The translations under genes were made by a program, and so were the position numbers. Under the pieces are notes generated by a model that saw only the letters and a program-made list of their open reading frames with translations, had not been told where the DNA came from and ran no database searches. Shown piece after piece: positions 11,396 through 21,122 of a DNA stretch of 64,000 nt. Position 1 is the first letter of the stretch. Each line of letters opens with the position of its first letter. The DNA comes from Phlegmacium glaucopus (taxonomy: Eukaryota > Basidiomycota > Agaricomycetes > Agaricales > Cortinariaceae), in contig MU130546.1 in NCBI GenBank assembly GCA_015039465.1, positions 153,444 through 217,443 of the forward strand, read 5' to 3'.

Positions 11396-11960
11396 GATTC
11401 CATTTTATTATGGCTCATCTGCGGGCATGTTTACCCATGCTTCCTTTGTTTCCATTCAGTTTGCTTGTGGATCCGTCCACTAACTCCGGGTTTTATTAAA
11501 CCAAGCTGGATTCAGATTTTCTTCCTGTACTTGGGCTTGACTAGCTCACCCTACATAATCCGTTGATTGATTGGGTCGATAGCAGTGTAACTTTCCGAGG
11601 CCGTATTTTTATCCTTCCAGTTCCCATTTCCGTTTTTACCTAGGCCCCTTGTCCGGTATTTGACATTATTATGTCCGATACGGGTTCCGAGAGATCAAAG
11701 GATGTAACTCCTTCTGATGTTTCCGGGACCACCTTCCGTTATTCCGTTTGTTCCGAAACCATGGTCTACTCCTAGAATTTCCTTAGTGTCTGCTGCAGCT
11801 TTCATGAAGGCATTCCGTTCCGAAGGAGACCAATGCTTTTCCTTTCCGTTCATTCCGGTCGACGTTGCTAGTCGTTCTGCAGCAGCCTCCACCACATCTT
11901 CCTGTCTTGTCGTTCCGGACTTGCACCGCCTGTTCTCATTCCAAAACCAAACATTGTGCA
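11382..11960 (+). pseudogene. Protease / pol 5' remnant
   Basis: Conceptual translation around 11530-11610 gives LGLD-stop-LTLHNPLIDW, matching the conserved block after the retropepsin domain of Ty3/Gypsy elements with Trp (TGG) changed to TAG. At about 11770-11880 another conserved pol-linker block is recognisable (ISLVSAAAFMKAFRSEGDQC). Stops and frame changes interrupt it throughout. Reverse transcriptase onward is missing. Confidence 0.6.
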
Positions 11961-12266
11961 ACACCTTACTCTGTCCTGTCCCCGGGACTCAATTTCCATG
12001 GATCTCTTTAACCACCTTGCGGACTGCAAACCGCTTCCCATGGCATTCCATGTTCATTCCGGCTTACAACACCTCCTCTTCCGCTCCCTTGTTTCCCTTT
12101 CCGTCTCATTCCTTTTGTTTCCTTGTTGTTTCCGTTCCTTTCCATGTCTTTTCTGTTCTTTTCCTTTCTGTTATCTTAGTCTTCCGTTTCACAAAACAAA
12201 GTCAAGAAAACAATTATTTTTTATATAACACACAAAACAACAACACAATAAAATATTATTTACTTT

Positions 12267-13307
12267 CTAGTCTACTCTTTTGTTTTTTCTACTCCTTCCA
12301 TCCCTTCCGTCTCCGCTCCTCCGTCCTTCCCTCCGTCCGTTCTCTCTGTCTCCGCTTCCAACCCTTCTTCCACCTCCTCGTCTCTCCGTCTCCTCTTGCA
12401 ACTCCGTTTCCACCCCCTTCTCCGCTTTTTTCACCTCCTTCCGCTTTTTCTCCTCTTTCCTCCTTTCTTCTTCCCGTTTCTCCTTTTCGAACTCCCTCCT
12501 CATCCACACCTCCATCCCCAACTTGATCTCCTCCTGAGTCTCCGCCAACTTCTTCAACCACCCTCCTATCATCTCCAACGCATCCGCCATCCTATCCATT
12601 CCTTCCGTTTCCAACTCCGGCACCTCCTTTGCCTTTCCTTTTCCTTTTGCTTTCCCTCCGACCCTCTCCGCTGGCAGTTCCACCGCCACCGTCCTTTTCT
12701 TCCCTCCGACTATGCTGCAGCGTTTTTTCAGCTGGTAGCATCTCCAGCACCCAGGCCCCCGTGTCTTTCCGTGGCATATGGTGCCTGTGCCTGTACATTG
12801 GGCGCAGGCCGGCCGGTTTTCCTCCATGGTCGGAGTTACTTGTTCCTATGATTTCTTTTAGTATTATGTTTTCCTTGTTTTTTACCGGAGTGCACTTACT
12901 TTCTCGTTTAACTTTCTTTTCTTTGGGACACTGGGCCCCGCCTCCATCCCGTTGTCTTCCTGTTCTTCTTCTACTTCTTCGTCATCTATGTCGATGACCT
13001 CCGCTTCCCTCCTCCTCTGCTCCTCCCCCTTTCGAACCCGCTGCATCTCCAGCAGTTTCTGCTGCTGCTCCTCCCTGCTTTTCCTTTCCGCTTCGACTCT
13101 CTTCCTCTCCGCTTCTACCCGTTGTCTCTCCGCCTCCGCCTTCAGTCTCTCCTCCTCCTCCTCTAGCCTCCGGGCTTCCGCAATCTCCGCTTCTTCCCGC
13201 TTCTCTTCCTCCTCCCGCTCTTTCCGCCGACGCTCTCGTGCTTCTTCAAGCCTTGCTCGTTGCGAAGCAGGGGGGAGGGAGAACCCAGCTTTGTTGTTGG
13301 AACTCAT
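12267..13307 (-). CDS. Antisense spliced gene inside the retrotransposon: coiled-coil protein with Cys-rich motif
   Basis: Two exons (13307-12900 and 12845-12267) join over a 54-base intron with GTAAGT and TAG ends into 328 codons, on the strand opposite to gag. The protein starts MSSNNKAGFSLPPASQRARL. It has a long charged Glu/Arg coiled coil (about residues 15-110), an acidic IDIDDEEVEEEQED stretch, a nuclear-localisation-like KKRKLNEK, then the Cys cluster CAQCTGTGTICHGKTRGPGCWRCYQLKKRC (about residues 152-181). A second Arg/Glu/Lys-rich coiled coil follows. The Cys spacing resembles Zn-binding motifs often seen in Agaricomycete retroelement-associated proteins. The frame is free of stops while gag and pol are decayed. 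Whether it is a host gene or an element gene is unknown; DNA or RNA binding is only inferred. Confidence 0.62.
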
Positions 13308-13436
13308 AGTGTTTGTGTTGTAGAGGATGGTGGTTAGGGAAGTTATCCGAAGTGAAGAATCTCCATCAGTCTCCGACAGTCTTTATACCACGCCAAGCTC
13401 GCACGGACCATCACGTGGCCTCGAGGGTCTCGGCCT

Positions 13437-13450
13437 TGACAGGGAGGTAC
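13437..13450 (+). promoter_or_regulatory. Polypurine tract candidate
   Basis: The purine-rich sequence GACAGGGAGGTAC directly precedes the 3' LTR, where the plus-strand primer for reverse transcription lies in LTR retrotransposons. Position and composition fit; the tract is interrupted by pyrimidines. Confidence 0.5.
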
Positions 13451-14018
13451 TGTTACATTCCGTCATACGTTACTCCGGTCCGGCTCCGTCGGAGTTGTCT
13501 CCGGTAGTCCGTACTCCGTTCCAGTACTTTCCCTTGTCTCTGGATCTACTCCCCCTACGTCCAACTCCGAGACTTCTCCGTATCATTCCGGCTCTTCCGA
13601 CGTTACTCCAAACTCATTTCCACATCTTCGTCACAACCACTATTTCTTTGTCATCACTTTCCCACCATCAGTCAGCACACCAGCTATGGATTATTCACCC
13701 CAAGAATGCAGGACCTTCCGGGAGCAGAACGCAGCAGTTATATTTATATTTTATATTTCGGATGCTATTCCTTTTATATTTAAGTACTCGAAACTTGTAT
13801 GTTTTCCTCAGTTCGAATATCGACTTAGTTTCCCACTCTTGGTCTTCCTCTAAGTTCTTTGCAACTTCCGGTTCCGCTCCGCTCTGTCTTACTCCGAAAT
13901 CTAGGACACGAAGGTTCTGGGTAGCACAGCACATAAGCTGAGGCTAAGTCCTATCCTTTCCGTGACTCCGTTCCGTGACTCCGTCCGAAACTCCGGAACA
14001 GAGTTCTCGAACTTAACA
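13451..14018 (+). repeat. 3' LTR (568 bp)
   Basis: Starts TGTTACATTCCGTCATACG and ends CGAACTTAACA, followed by the target duplication TTCAT. It retains CG at several positions where the 5' LTR has CA. Confidence 0.9.
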
Positions 14019-15013
14019 TTCATCAACTTCATCATTGTTGTTGGAATATGTGAAATGTGAAACCCAACTACCACAAGCATATGCAAGAGATTCAGAAATA
14101 TCTCCACATCTCCTCTCTGCCAAGTAAGATACCCTTTCTTCCTCTGACCATTCTTTCTCCATCAAGGACAGACACTGAAATGCTAAATGCTTATGTGAAA
14201 TACATGGGTCATAGTGTTTTGAGGAAATAATTTGATTACTGATGAAGTCATAGAAGGAAGCATGAAATGTAGAGATGGGCATATCAGAGTTTTGAGATGG
14301 AATATATATCAATGAGTGAAGAGAAGAAAGGGCAGCCACAGTTTGTTCTGTGGACATTCCCATCAAAGCACTGATGGCAGCCATAGAAAGAGGATTATAG
14401 ACATATACAACAGCTGTGAGAACCATGTCTATATTTTTCCTCTCCAAAATTCTCTTATAAAGCATATCCAGTGGGTGGGTTGCACCAGATGATGCTTCCA
14501 ATGTCATATTGACAACATCTGAAAGACACTGAGGCATGCTAGAACTACCCTTCTGAGCAATATATTTGCAGACAGTTGCTGCATAAATGAACAAGGTCCC
14601 AGACATGTTAACGAGGCTTTCAAGTTCAGCCTGAGGAGGCCAATTATGACTATTATACTTTACTTGGTCACCAAGCAGGCAAGCTTTGATATAAAGCTCA
14701 ATATCAGCCTTGACAATATCCTTTTCAACCTCATGAAGGATAAAGTGGGAATGATCCCAAGAATGATCAAAAGTCTCCTTGAGCACTAGCTCTGGATGAC
14801 TCTCAGTAAAAACGAGAAGTCAGGTAAAGTCACGGTAAAGTCATGTAAAGTCATAGTTTGTGACTTTACTAGACTAAATTGCAAAAATTTTGACTACCAC
14901 ATGACTATGAAATTGATGAACACAAGGTCGACTAGTCATATGTTTTTAAAATGGCTCTAATTGGAATTTTGGGTCTCAAGACGGTCAGATTCTGGTCTCA
15001 AATTAAAAACCAT

Positions 15014-15072
15014 TTTAGTCAGCACCGGCACCACCTTGCCATTGAGCTAAGTTGTAGTTACTATTACTTACT
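15014..15072 (-). other. tRNA-like sequence inside the MITE
   Basis: On the minus strand the sequence contains TAGCTCAATGGCAAGGTGG, which fits a tRNA A box (TRGC-N2-A-N3-G). About 40 bases downstream (about 14985-14995) TTTGAGACC resembles a B box with its CpG lost. No acceptor stem could be matched, so this is not called a tRNA. It may be a relic of a tRNA or of a tRNA-derived SINE. Confidence 0.3.
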
Positions 15073-15189
15073 GTTAGTACCTTAGTGACATTACATATTA
15101 TAGCAATGATTGATGCATCAATGACTAATGGTTTCGCACCAACTTTTGATTGATCTTGATGAACAGTGAACACCAATTTTAGAAGTCAT

Positions 15190-15804
15190 TAGGGTTACCA
15201 AAGTTCAGTTCAGAACTGACTCATGAACCTGAACTGAACTGAACTGAACTGATAATTCAGTTCAGTTCAGTTCAGGTTCAGGTATTTAGAGATTTATGGT
15301 TCATGCAGTTCAAACTGAACTGAACTGCTGAACCGTTAGGTCCCAGAAGGCCAGGCAATTCTCTTCTTTTAACTTAACATTGTATAGAAAGTGATCCTTC
15401 AGTAATTTATGAACATTGGAATGGTTGGGCAGTCCTTTTGAGCATGAAATAATGGCTAAGGAAGGAGGTAATGGCCAGACTTGGTATGTGATGTTATTAT
15501 GTCAGCATAGATCAGTACTGCCTATTTAGGAAAATAAATATAAAACAATGGTTTTCTGTGTTCTAAAGGAGTTCTGAGATCATATATGAGTGGAAATCAA
15601 GTGGCTAAGTGCTAAGGAAGGTCTTTGTACATTAAATTTTCAGAAAAAGGTAAAATTTCAGATTTTATAATGGTTCTTCAGTTCAGTTCAGTTCGAACCA
15701 GTTCTTAAATGGTTCAGTTCAGTTCAGGACCATATGCAAACAGTTCAGTTCAGTTCAGGCTGAGGAGGTGAAGAACTGAACTGAACTGAACTTTGGTAAC
15801 CCTA
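15190..15804. mobile_element. hAT-type MITE, family A copy 2 (615 bp), nested
   Basis: Same termini as the copy at 1179-1793 (TAGGGTTACC...GGTAACCCTA), same length, opposite orientation. The 8-bp duplication GAAGTCAT is perfect (15182-15189 and 15805-15812). It sits inside the MITE at 14802-15921, so it arrived later. Confidence 0.9.
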
Positions 15805-17238
15805 GAAGTCATGTAAGTGTCAAAAATTTTGTCATTTAGTCAGGTACATGACTTTTGCTTGACTTTTGCCCATCTTTCATGTGACTATTACATGACTTAC
15901 ATGACTTCTCGTTTTTACTGAGGATGACTAGTGATGAAGAACTTGACTGGAAGAGATTTACTATGCTTTGAGATCACAGAAAGCAACTCAGCCACAAGGG
16001 ACTGGTCAGAGCACTCATCCAGAGCATCAAGAATAATAACTGGGAATACTCCCTTGATACTATCCTTATATGCAGTGAGTGGTCTGACCATAAAATTGAG
16101 GAATTGTTTGCTAATCCTCCAAGATGTGCAGTCAGGACTCAGATCTGTCTTTACTACATCCAAGATAAGTTGGGGCAGACAAGGAAGATACTTAGCCAAC
16201 TGAAGGGAGATGGTGGGGATGATGCAATGAACATCACTGGTATCAGCCTGGAGATGAGAAGAAAAGAAGGTACCACCAAGGGAACCCCTTTCATGGAGGA
16301 TTTCATTGAAAGAGTAAGCAATTGTTGTTTTGCCAGTTCCAGCCATCCCATTGAGCCAGTATACCTTTGTGGTCATATCATCACCTGCCCACACTCGTAG
16401 TGAATCGAGGATGGCCTTGCGAGTGTTCTCCGTACATGGGTTGCGTGGAGATGCTGCATCATATTCTGCAAACTGAGCACGTGGCAAGAGCTTGTCATGT
16501 AGTGCATCCTATGAACTAGCATTCAGCGCAGATCATCCAATTTTAAAGATTATATTGCCAACTATGATTCGAGAGTTCAACGGTTCATTTCCATCAACAT
16601 TGGATGGCACATGCAAGTGGATCTGAGTAGTCATCTGACACGATGATGGAATTGTCAGTACACAGATTGGTTTTTGTACGGGTGGAATGATACTTACATT
16701 GTTGGCCATGTTAATTGTTGAGTGATGCAGGCGTACATCGTGAGCACCTTGGAAGGCAGACATTGGATTATGGATGTTTGGAGCTGTGTACTAAATGAGG
16801 TGTCATTAATAACGACGGTCGTGAATGCAACACGGACACTGACCGTGGACGAAGCTCCTGGTCCTGGGTTACTAGCAGAACCAAGCTGCCTGGATACAAT
16901 AGGTATCGATGCTGAAACTGGTACGGAATTTGGGAGGGACACTGTGTTTGCTTCCGCGGTCATACTCGTTGTTATAACGTGATCGACGTTGACCACAGGG
17001 ACCACTCCGAGCGGCAAGTGGCTTAAAAGAATGAGCAGATTAAGGCATAATCAAGCAAATAGGGAATTCACCTTGTTCCAGCGTTTGTCGTTGCCATACG
17101 GTTATCAGAACTTGGATCCACGTCGATCGACAATGGTGTGGGCAGGTGTGACAAAGGTGGGGGAGAAGAGAACTTCCCCTTGACATATCGAATGGCTTTA
17201 GCGATGCGATTGTTCTTAGATGGTCTTTCGCTCGACAT

Positions 17239-18527
17239 TATGATGATGGTTCAAGAAAGAGCGCCGTGTTCTTCCCACGGTGAAGTCTCAGAATATTACA
17301 AACAAGCTACAAGGGCAAAGGATTTACGATAATAAGTAAAACCGCTAGCTACTAGCCTGATCCCAACCGACGGTATCATGTGTAATAACACCTCAAGAAC
17401 GTCCTTAGCTGGTCCCCCTCACTATCTACCTGCAGGCCACCTCGCTTCGATGCCACATAGATAGCGCCTAGTAGGTAGGCATCGTCATCGCACTGATTAC
17501 GAAGCATAAGAGACAAGGGAAGATTGTTTTACTAGTGGATACGTGCCACGCCAATGGTGGCTTCAAGGCTGGGTAGCTAGTAACCATGATACTAATAACG
17601 TTCCTGTCATCAACGAAAATAATATGATCTTGTGTCCCGCGTTGATAAGTTGTAGAAATAAGGGAGGAATTTTGTGAGTCCAAGTTGCCAGCTAATGCTA
17701 CTATCAATGTCGTTGGTTTTCACGTTGGTAGTAAAATAGTGACTTAACACAAACTCGAGTGTCATAGACCAGCGGTTAGTATCGAGCCCACAATATTTCC
17801 TTCTATTGCCAGTAAGGATGTAAAGCCAGCAAAAGAACAAGTAGATCACAGTGAGACCAGTACCTTCCAGTATGGTTTTCGTGTCCAAGGCAAGACGTTC
17901 ACGAGTTTTCAGTCGCGCACTTACATAAAAATTCCTTGAAGTTTCAACAGAAAATGTCCGGTCCCTTCCTCGAGTTCTTGTCATTCGGTCAGATTCTGCC
18001 AGGGCGAACAGAAGTGTAAATAATACTTCAATTATGATCGTGGTTGAAACGATTTCAACGTTGAAGATGAGATCCAGAAGACAGCCAACCTTGGGGAACA
18101 AAGATCTTCCCTTTATGAAGTAAACGGTCGCCTTTTCATTTTCAAAACAAGATATGCGGGACAGAATCGGTTGTACCGCAGGAGGGGCGCTCAAAGTGAA
18201 GCCAAAAATGGGAAAAGGTAGCGCAGGAGCTCGAGAAAATAACTCTAAGGAGCACAGGCAAATCTCCTCGGAGTTGTTCCTATTGACTCTGCGCGCCGCA
18301 TGAGAACATATGGTAATGTTTACTCGATTGATGCAACAATCATCGAACTTCAAGTTATAGAGTCCGACGGGCAGTTATATGGTTTTAAATATGGGGCAGG
18401 ACAAAGGCTGACTCTGATCACGTCATTTCGCACAATCACTGATTTGTCATTACGACTTGTTTGATTTCTTCGCTCCTGTGAACCATACGAATTCGAGTCT
18501 CTGATATGTACTTGAATTTAAACCGCC
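17239..18527 (-). other. NLR 5' flank with a possible membrane-protein gene
   Basis: A minus-strand frame at 17610-18353 is open for 247 codons. It contains two hydrophobic segments (TIIIEVLFTLLFAL and LTVIYLFFCWLYIL) and a conserved-looking block NFYVSARLKTRERLALDTK. The same block, with changes, occurs at about 26270-26350 upstream of the other NACHT-WD40 gene, where it is interrupted by stops. Shared protein-level similarity hints at a real but unrecognised gene that was duplicated with the NLR. Introns and ends are not resolved. Confidence 0.28.
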
Positions 18528-19962
18528 ATGTCAAAGGCCGCAGACTTCTCATCTGTCCCAATCCTTGATTACTCCCTTCTCAATTCACCACTTGAGAGAA
18601 CATCCTTCATTACCCAGCTGCGCCATGCTCTGGTCAACGTTGGTTTTCTGTATCTCTCTAACCACCCTGTATCGCAAGTCGACATCGATTTACTGGTCGG
18701 TTATATACCCAAGTTGTTTGCGCTTCCTCAGGTGGAGAAAGAGAAGATTCGGATGATTAATTCCGAACACTTCTTGGGTTATTCACGGTTGGGTGCCGAG
18801 CTGACCAGAGGAGCCGTAGATCAAAGAGAACAGTTCGATTTTGCGACAAAGCATGAATGTCGATGGAAGGAAGGAGATCCAGACCATTACCGACTTTGGG
18901 GAACTTCACAAGTTAATTCGTTATACCCTCCAGTTGACAAATTTCATTCTAACCAATGTGAAGTGGCCAGACGAGAAACTAATTCCGGGTTTTAGGGACG
19001 TTATGGAACGCTATCTTTCCCAGGTGGAAAACCTCAGCTACAGTTTTATCTCTTTGTTAGCAGAGGCTTTCGGACTTGGTTCAGACGGCCTCTCACAGTT
19101 TTTTGATATCCCACCATTGATGCAGCACCGTGCAAAGATTGTCCAATATCCAGTCGTTGAAGGTTCAAGTGATCAAGGGGTTGGACCTCATTACGACGCT
19201 GGATTCCTGACTTTTGTGCGTTCCAAATTCATTCGATCGGGCCCCCTCGAAAGTCTTCAACTAATATATTTCTAACCAGTTGTTGCAAGCTTCACCTCAC
19301 CGTGGTTTGCAAGTTCAAAACCTAGCTGGTGATTGGATTGATGCGCCTCCTATCCCTGAAACCTTCGTTGTCAATCTTGGAAAGGGTATGTACAAAGAAA
19401 TTACTTCAGGTGTTATCCTCGTTCTATATATGGGCTCTATCTAGCTCTGGAGTTTGTGACTGGTGGATTAGCAAGAGCTACGTCACACCGCGTGCTTTCA
19501 CCAAAGGGAACCACTCCCAGATATTCAGTGCCGTTTTTCATGAATATTGGACTGGACGTTAAGCTTAAGGATCATATACTTCAATGCAAGTATCCCTACC
19601 TCTTCAACGAATTTTTTCATTCCTCATCACTTCTACAGTCCCGCCCGAGATCGAGGAATTACGACAAAGACGAGGACTCGTTTCAGCTACAGATTGTGAG
19701 TTCGTGGAATAGACACGTCAAGTTTCAAGCTTTGACTAAACGCAAATGTAATAGCTGTGAATTTCTCAGAGTTCGACCGGGAACCTTCAGGGCAAGTCAA
19801 TCTTATCGGAAGAGTCAAGTATGTTTTCATAAAATAAATTGTTCTTACTTACATATCGTTTGGTTTTCCAGGAGCCATCCTGATGTGGGCGAACAACACT
19901 ACCCTGAACTCTTCAAGCAAATCTTTCCCAACGGATATTCCGGAAAAGGGGTGGCTTATTAG
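18528..19962 (+). CDS. 2-oxoglutarate/Fe(II)-dependent dioxygenase (isopenicillin N synthase-like)
   Basis: Seven exons (18528-18911, 18964-19215, 19280-19385, 19445-19585, 19639-19695, 19755-19818, 19872-19962) give 364 residues in frame. The N-terminal DIOX_N part carries PILDYSLL and VGFLYLSNHPV. The core has the iron ligands His and Asp in PHYDAGFLTF, the distal His in ARATSHRVLSP, and the 2-oxoglutarate-binding Arg and Ser in RYS. The family uses 2-oxoglutarate and O2 for hydroxylation, desaturation or ring closure of small molecules; the substrate cannot be told. Intron 4 begins GCAAGT instead of GT and is needed to keep frame (a GC-AG intron). No biosynthetic cluster lies nearby. Start ATG follows an AT-rich leader and fits the family length. 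Confidence 0.88.
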
Positions 19963-21122
19963 AATTATATCAACGTAAATATTCTGTGAAGGTCAACGGA
20001 AACCCATCCTAGAGCATCCCTCCTTTCTGTAACATGTATTATCTCATCCAACCGGTTGCCGGGTTCCCAACATATGCTGTATTTCCGTGAGCAATTCTTA
20101 TCTCTCTCTCTCCGTATTTTCTTTTTTGGTCGATATTTCATAATGGTAGTTTTCGTCGAATTTGGATAGCGGCTGGTTGTAAAATACACTTGGAAAGTCA
20201 TCTACAAGATTTCTGAGATTGTTTAATCACAAGTTGTAAGTAGACAGCAGGTAAAAACTTGGGTTGCGGGCTGCTGTGTTGCATGTAGTTATTATTATTT
20301 TGCAATTTTGCAATAATTACTATCATGTATGACATTGTTCACCAAATTCTTGTGTAAATATTTTATTTTGGACTTGTCAATCTTATAACTCCATCTTGAT
20401 GTATTGACTCTTTTTAAACCGAATACAATTCAATTAAAGAACAGAAGAAGAGAAACATGGTAGATATGTAAATTTATGTAAATTTGTTGTAAAAAAATAA
20501 TTCTGAGTGAGTGGAGATTGTTCAATATCCCAATGCCTGCTATAGAAGATAAGCCAGGTGGACTTGGGTTGGATATCTCCTAGATGGTACAGATTGAAAC
20601 AAATCTTTTGAATTATCATCTGCTACATCACTTGACATAAAGGAATCCAAGGAAAGGACAATTGGCACTTGAATAGTCTAAGAGTGTGCAGGTACATTTA
20701 TTTATTGTCTCTTTGAATAACAGCCTTATGCCAATTATGCTGTGCTTCATAGACCGACAATGATGAACTGGTGGACTTTAGAACTCCTTCTGCATCTATG
20801 GACCCTGAATTAAGTAAGCCTCACTTGAGTCTTTTTGTCCATGTTATTTTGTATGTCCAAACAATCTTAATATTATCACTCCTAATTCTCAATGCAGTAT
20901 ATTGCTACTACATTAAAGGTTTGGCTAGTGTCTACCCATGGATTTGCTATCAAAAACAGATGAAAAAAAGGAACCTTGTATATGCCACATGCGACAGCTG
21001 TCACTGACACAGGTGAAGTAGGTAGTCAACTTGTATTTACTGCTGCCAATACTGAGAACCATAACCATCTTCTGCCATAAGTATAAGAAGCTAACATTGA
21101 AACTATATTTGGGAGAAAACAG
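19963..21122. other. Intergenic, no gene seen
   Basis: AT-rich sequence between the dioxygenase stop and the 3' end of the NLR. It contains short repeats such as TTTGCAATTTTGCAATAATT near 20300 but no supported coding frame. The last 100 bases resemble the 3' flank of the other NACHT-WD40 copy (about 8040-8280). Confidence 0.4.

Larger units (their letters stand above)
9639..14018 (+). mobile_element. Ty3/Gypsy-type LTR retrotransposon with deleted pol (4.4 kb)
   Basis: Two LTRs with TGTTACATTCC...GAACTTAACA ends frame the element. The 5-bp target duplication TTCAT is perfect (9634-9638 and 14019-14023), and removing the element rejoins the NLR exon in frame. Inside, in order, are gag with a CCHC knuckle, a protease-region remnant with the motif LGLD-stop-LTLHNP, and then an antisense spliced gene. 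No reverse transcriptase, RNase H or integrase is present. It is therefore non-autonomous and would need enzymes supplied by a complete relative. The assignment to Ty3/Gypsy rests on gag and the protease-region motif. Confidence 0.88.
14802..15921. mobile_element. MITE inserted in the NACHT exon (1.1 kb including a nested MITE)
   Basis: Ends are CTCAGTAAAAACGAGAAGTCA and TGACTTCTCGTTTTTACTGA(G), flanked by a direct duplication GGATGACT (14794-14801 and 15922-15929; 7 or 8 bases depending on where the end is placed). The intact NLR paralogue has a single GGACGACT at the equivalent site. Subterminal GTAAAGTCA/ATGACTTAC repeats line both ends. Without the nested element at 15190-15804 and its duplication it would be about 500 bp. 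The duplication length suggests a hAT relative. Confidence 0.82.
8283..17238 (-). pseudogene. NACHT-WD40 NLR (STAND) gene disrupted by transposons
   Basis: This is the paralogue of the intact NLR at 21123-25589. From 5' to 3' it has a start ATG at 17236-17238 (MSSERPSKNN), N-terminal exons with homologous introns, NACHT exon part 1 from 16508 to 15922 (Walker A GMAGTGKTT, Walker B VIILDALDECSD), NACHT part 2 from 14801 to 14024, the end of that exon at 9638-9523, and a last exon from 9467 to 8283 with six 42-residue WD40 repeats. A 1.1-kb MITE splits the NACHT exon after the ITSHP motif. A 4.4-kb LTR retrotransposon splits it again near the end. Apart from these insertions and an in-frame loss of 10 codons, the frame looks open, so inactivation may be recent. 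Half of the gene may still be expressed as fragments. Confidence 0.85.

Noticed and set aside
12396..12851. Plus-strand frames inside the retrotransposon that could be pol
   Set aside because: They are Leu/Phe/Pro/Ser-rich reverse readings of the antisense coiled-coil gene and show no RT, RNase H or integrase motif.
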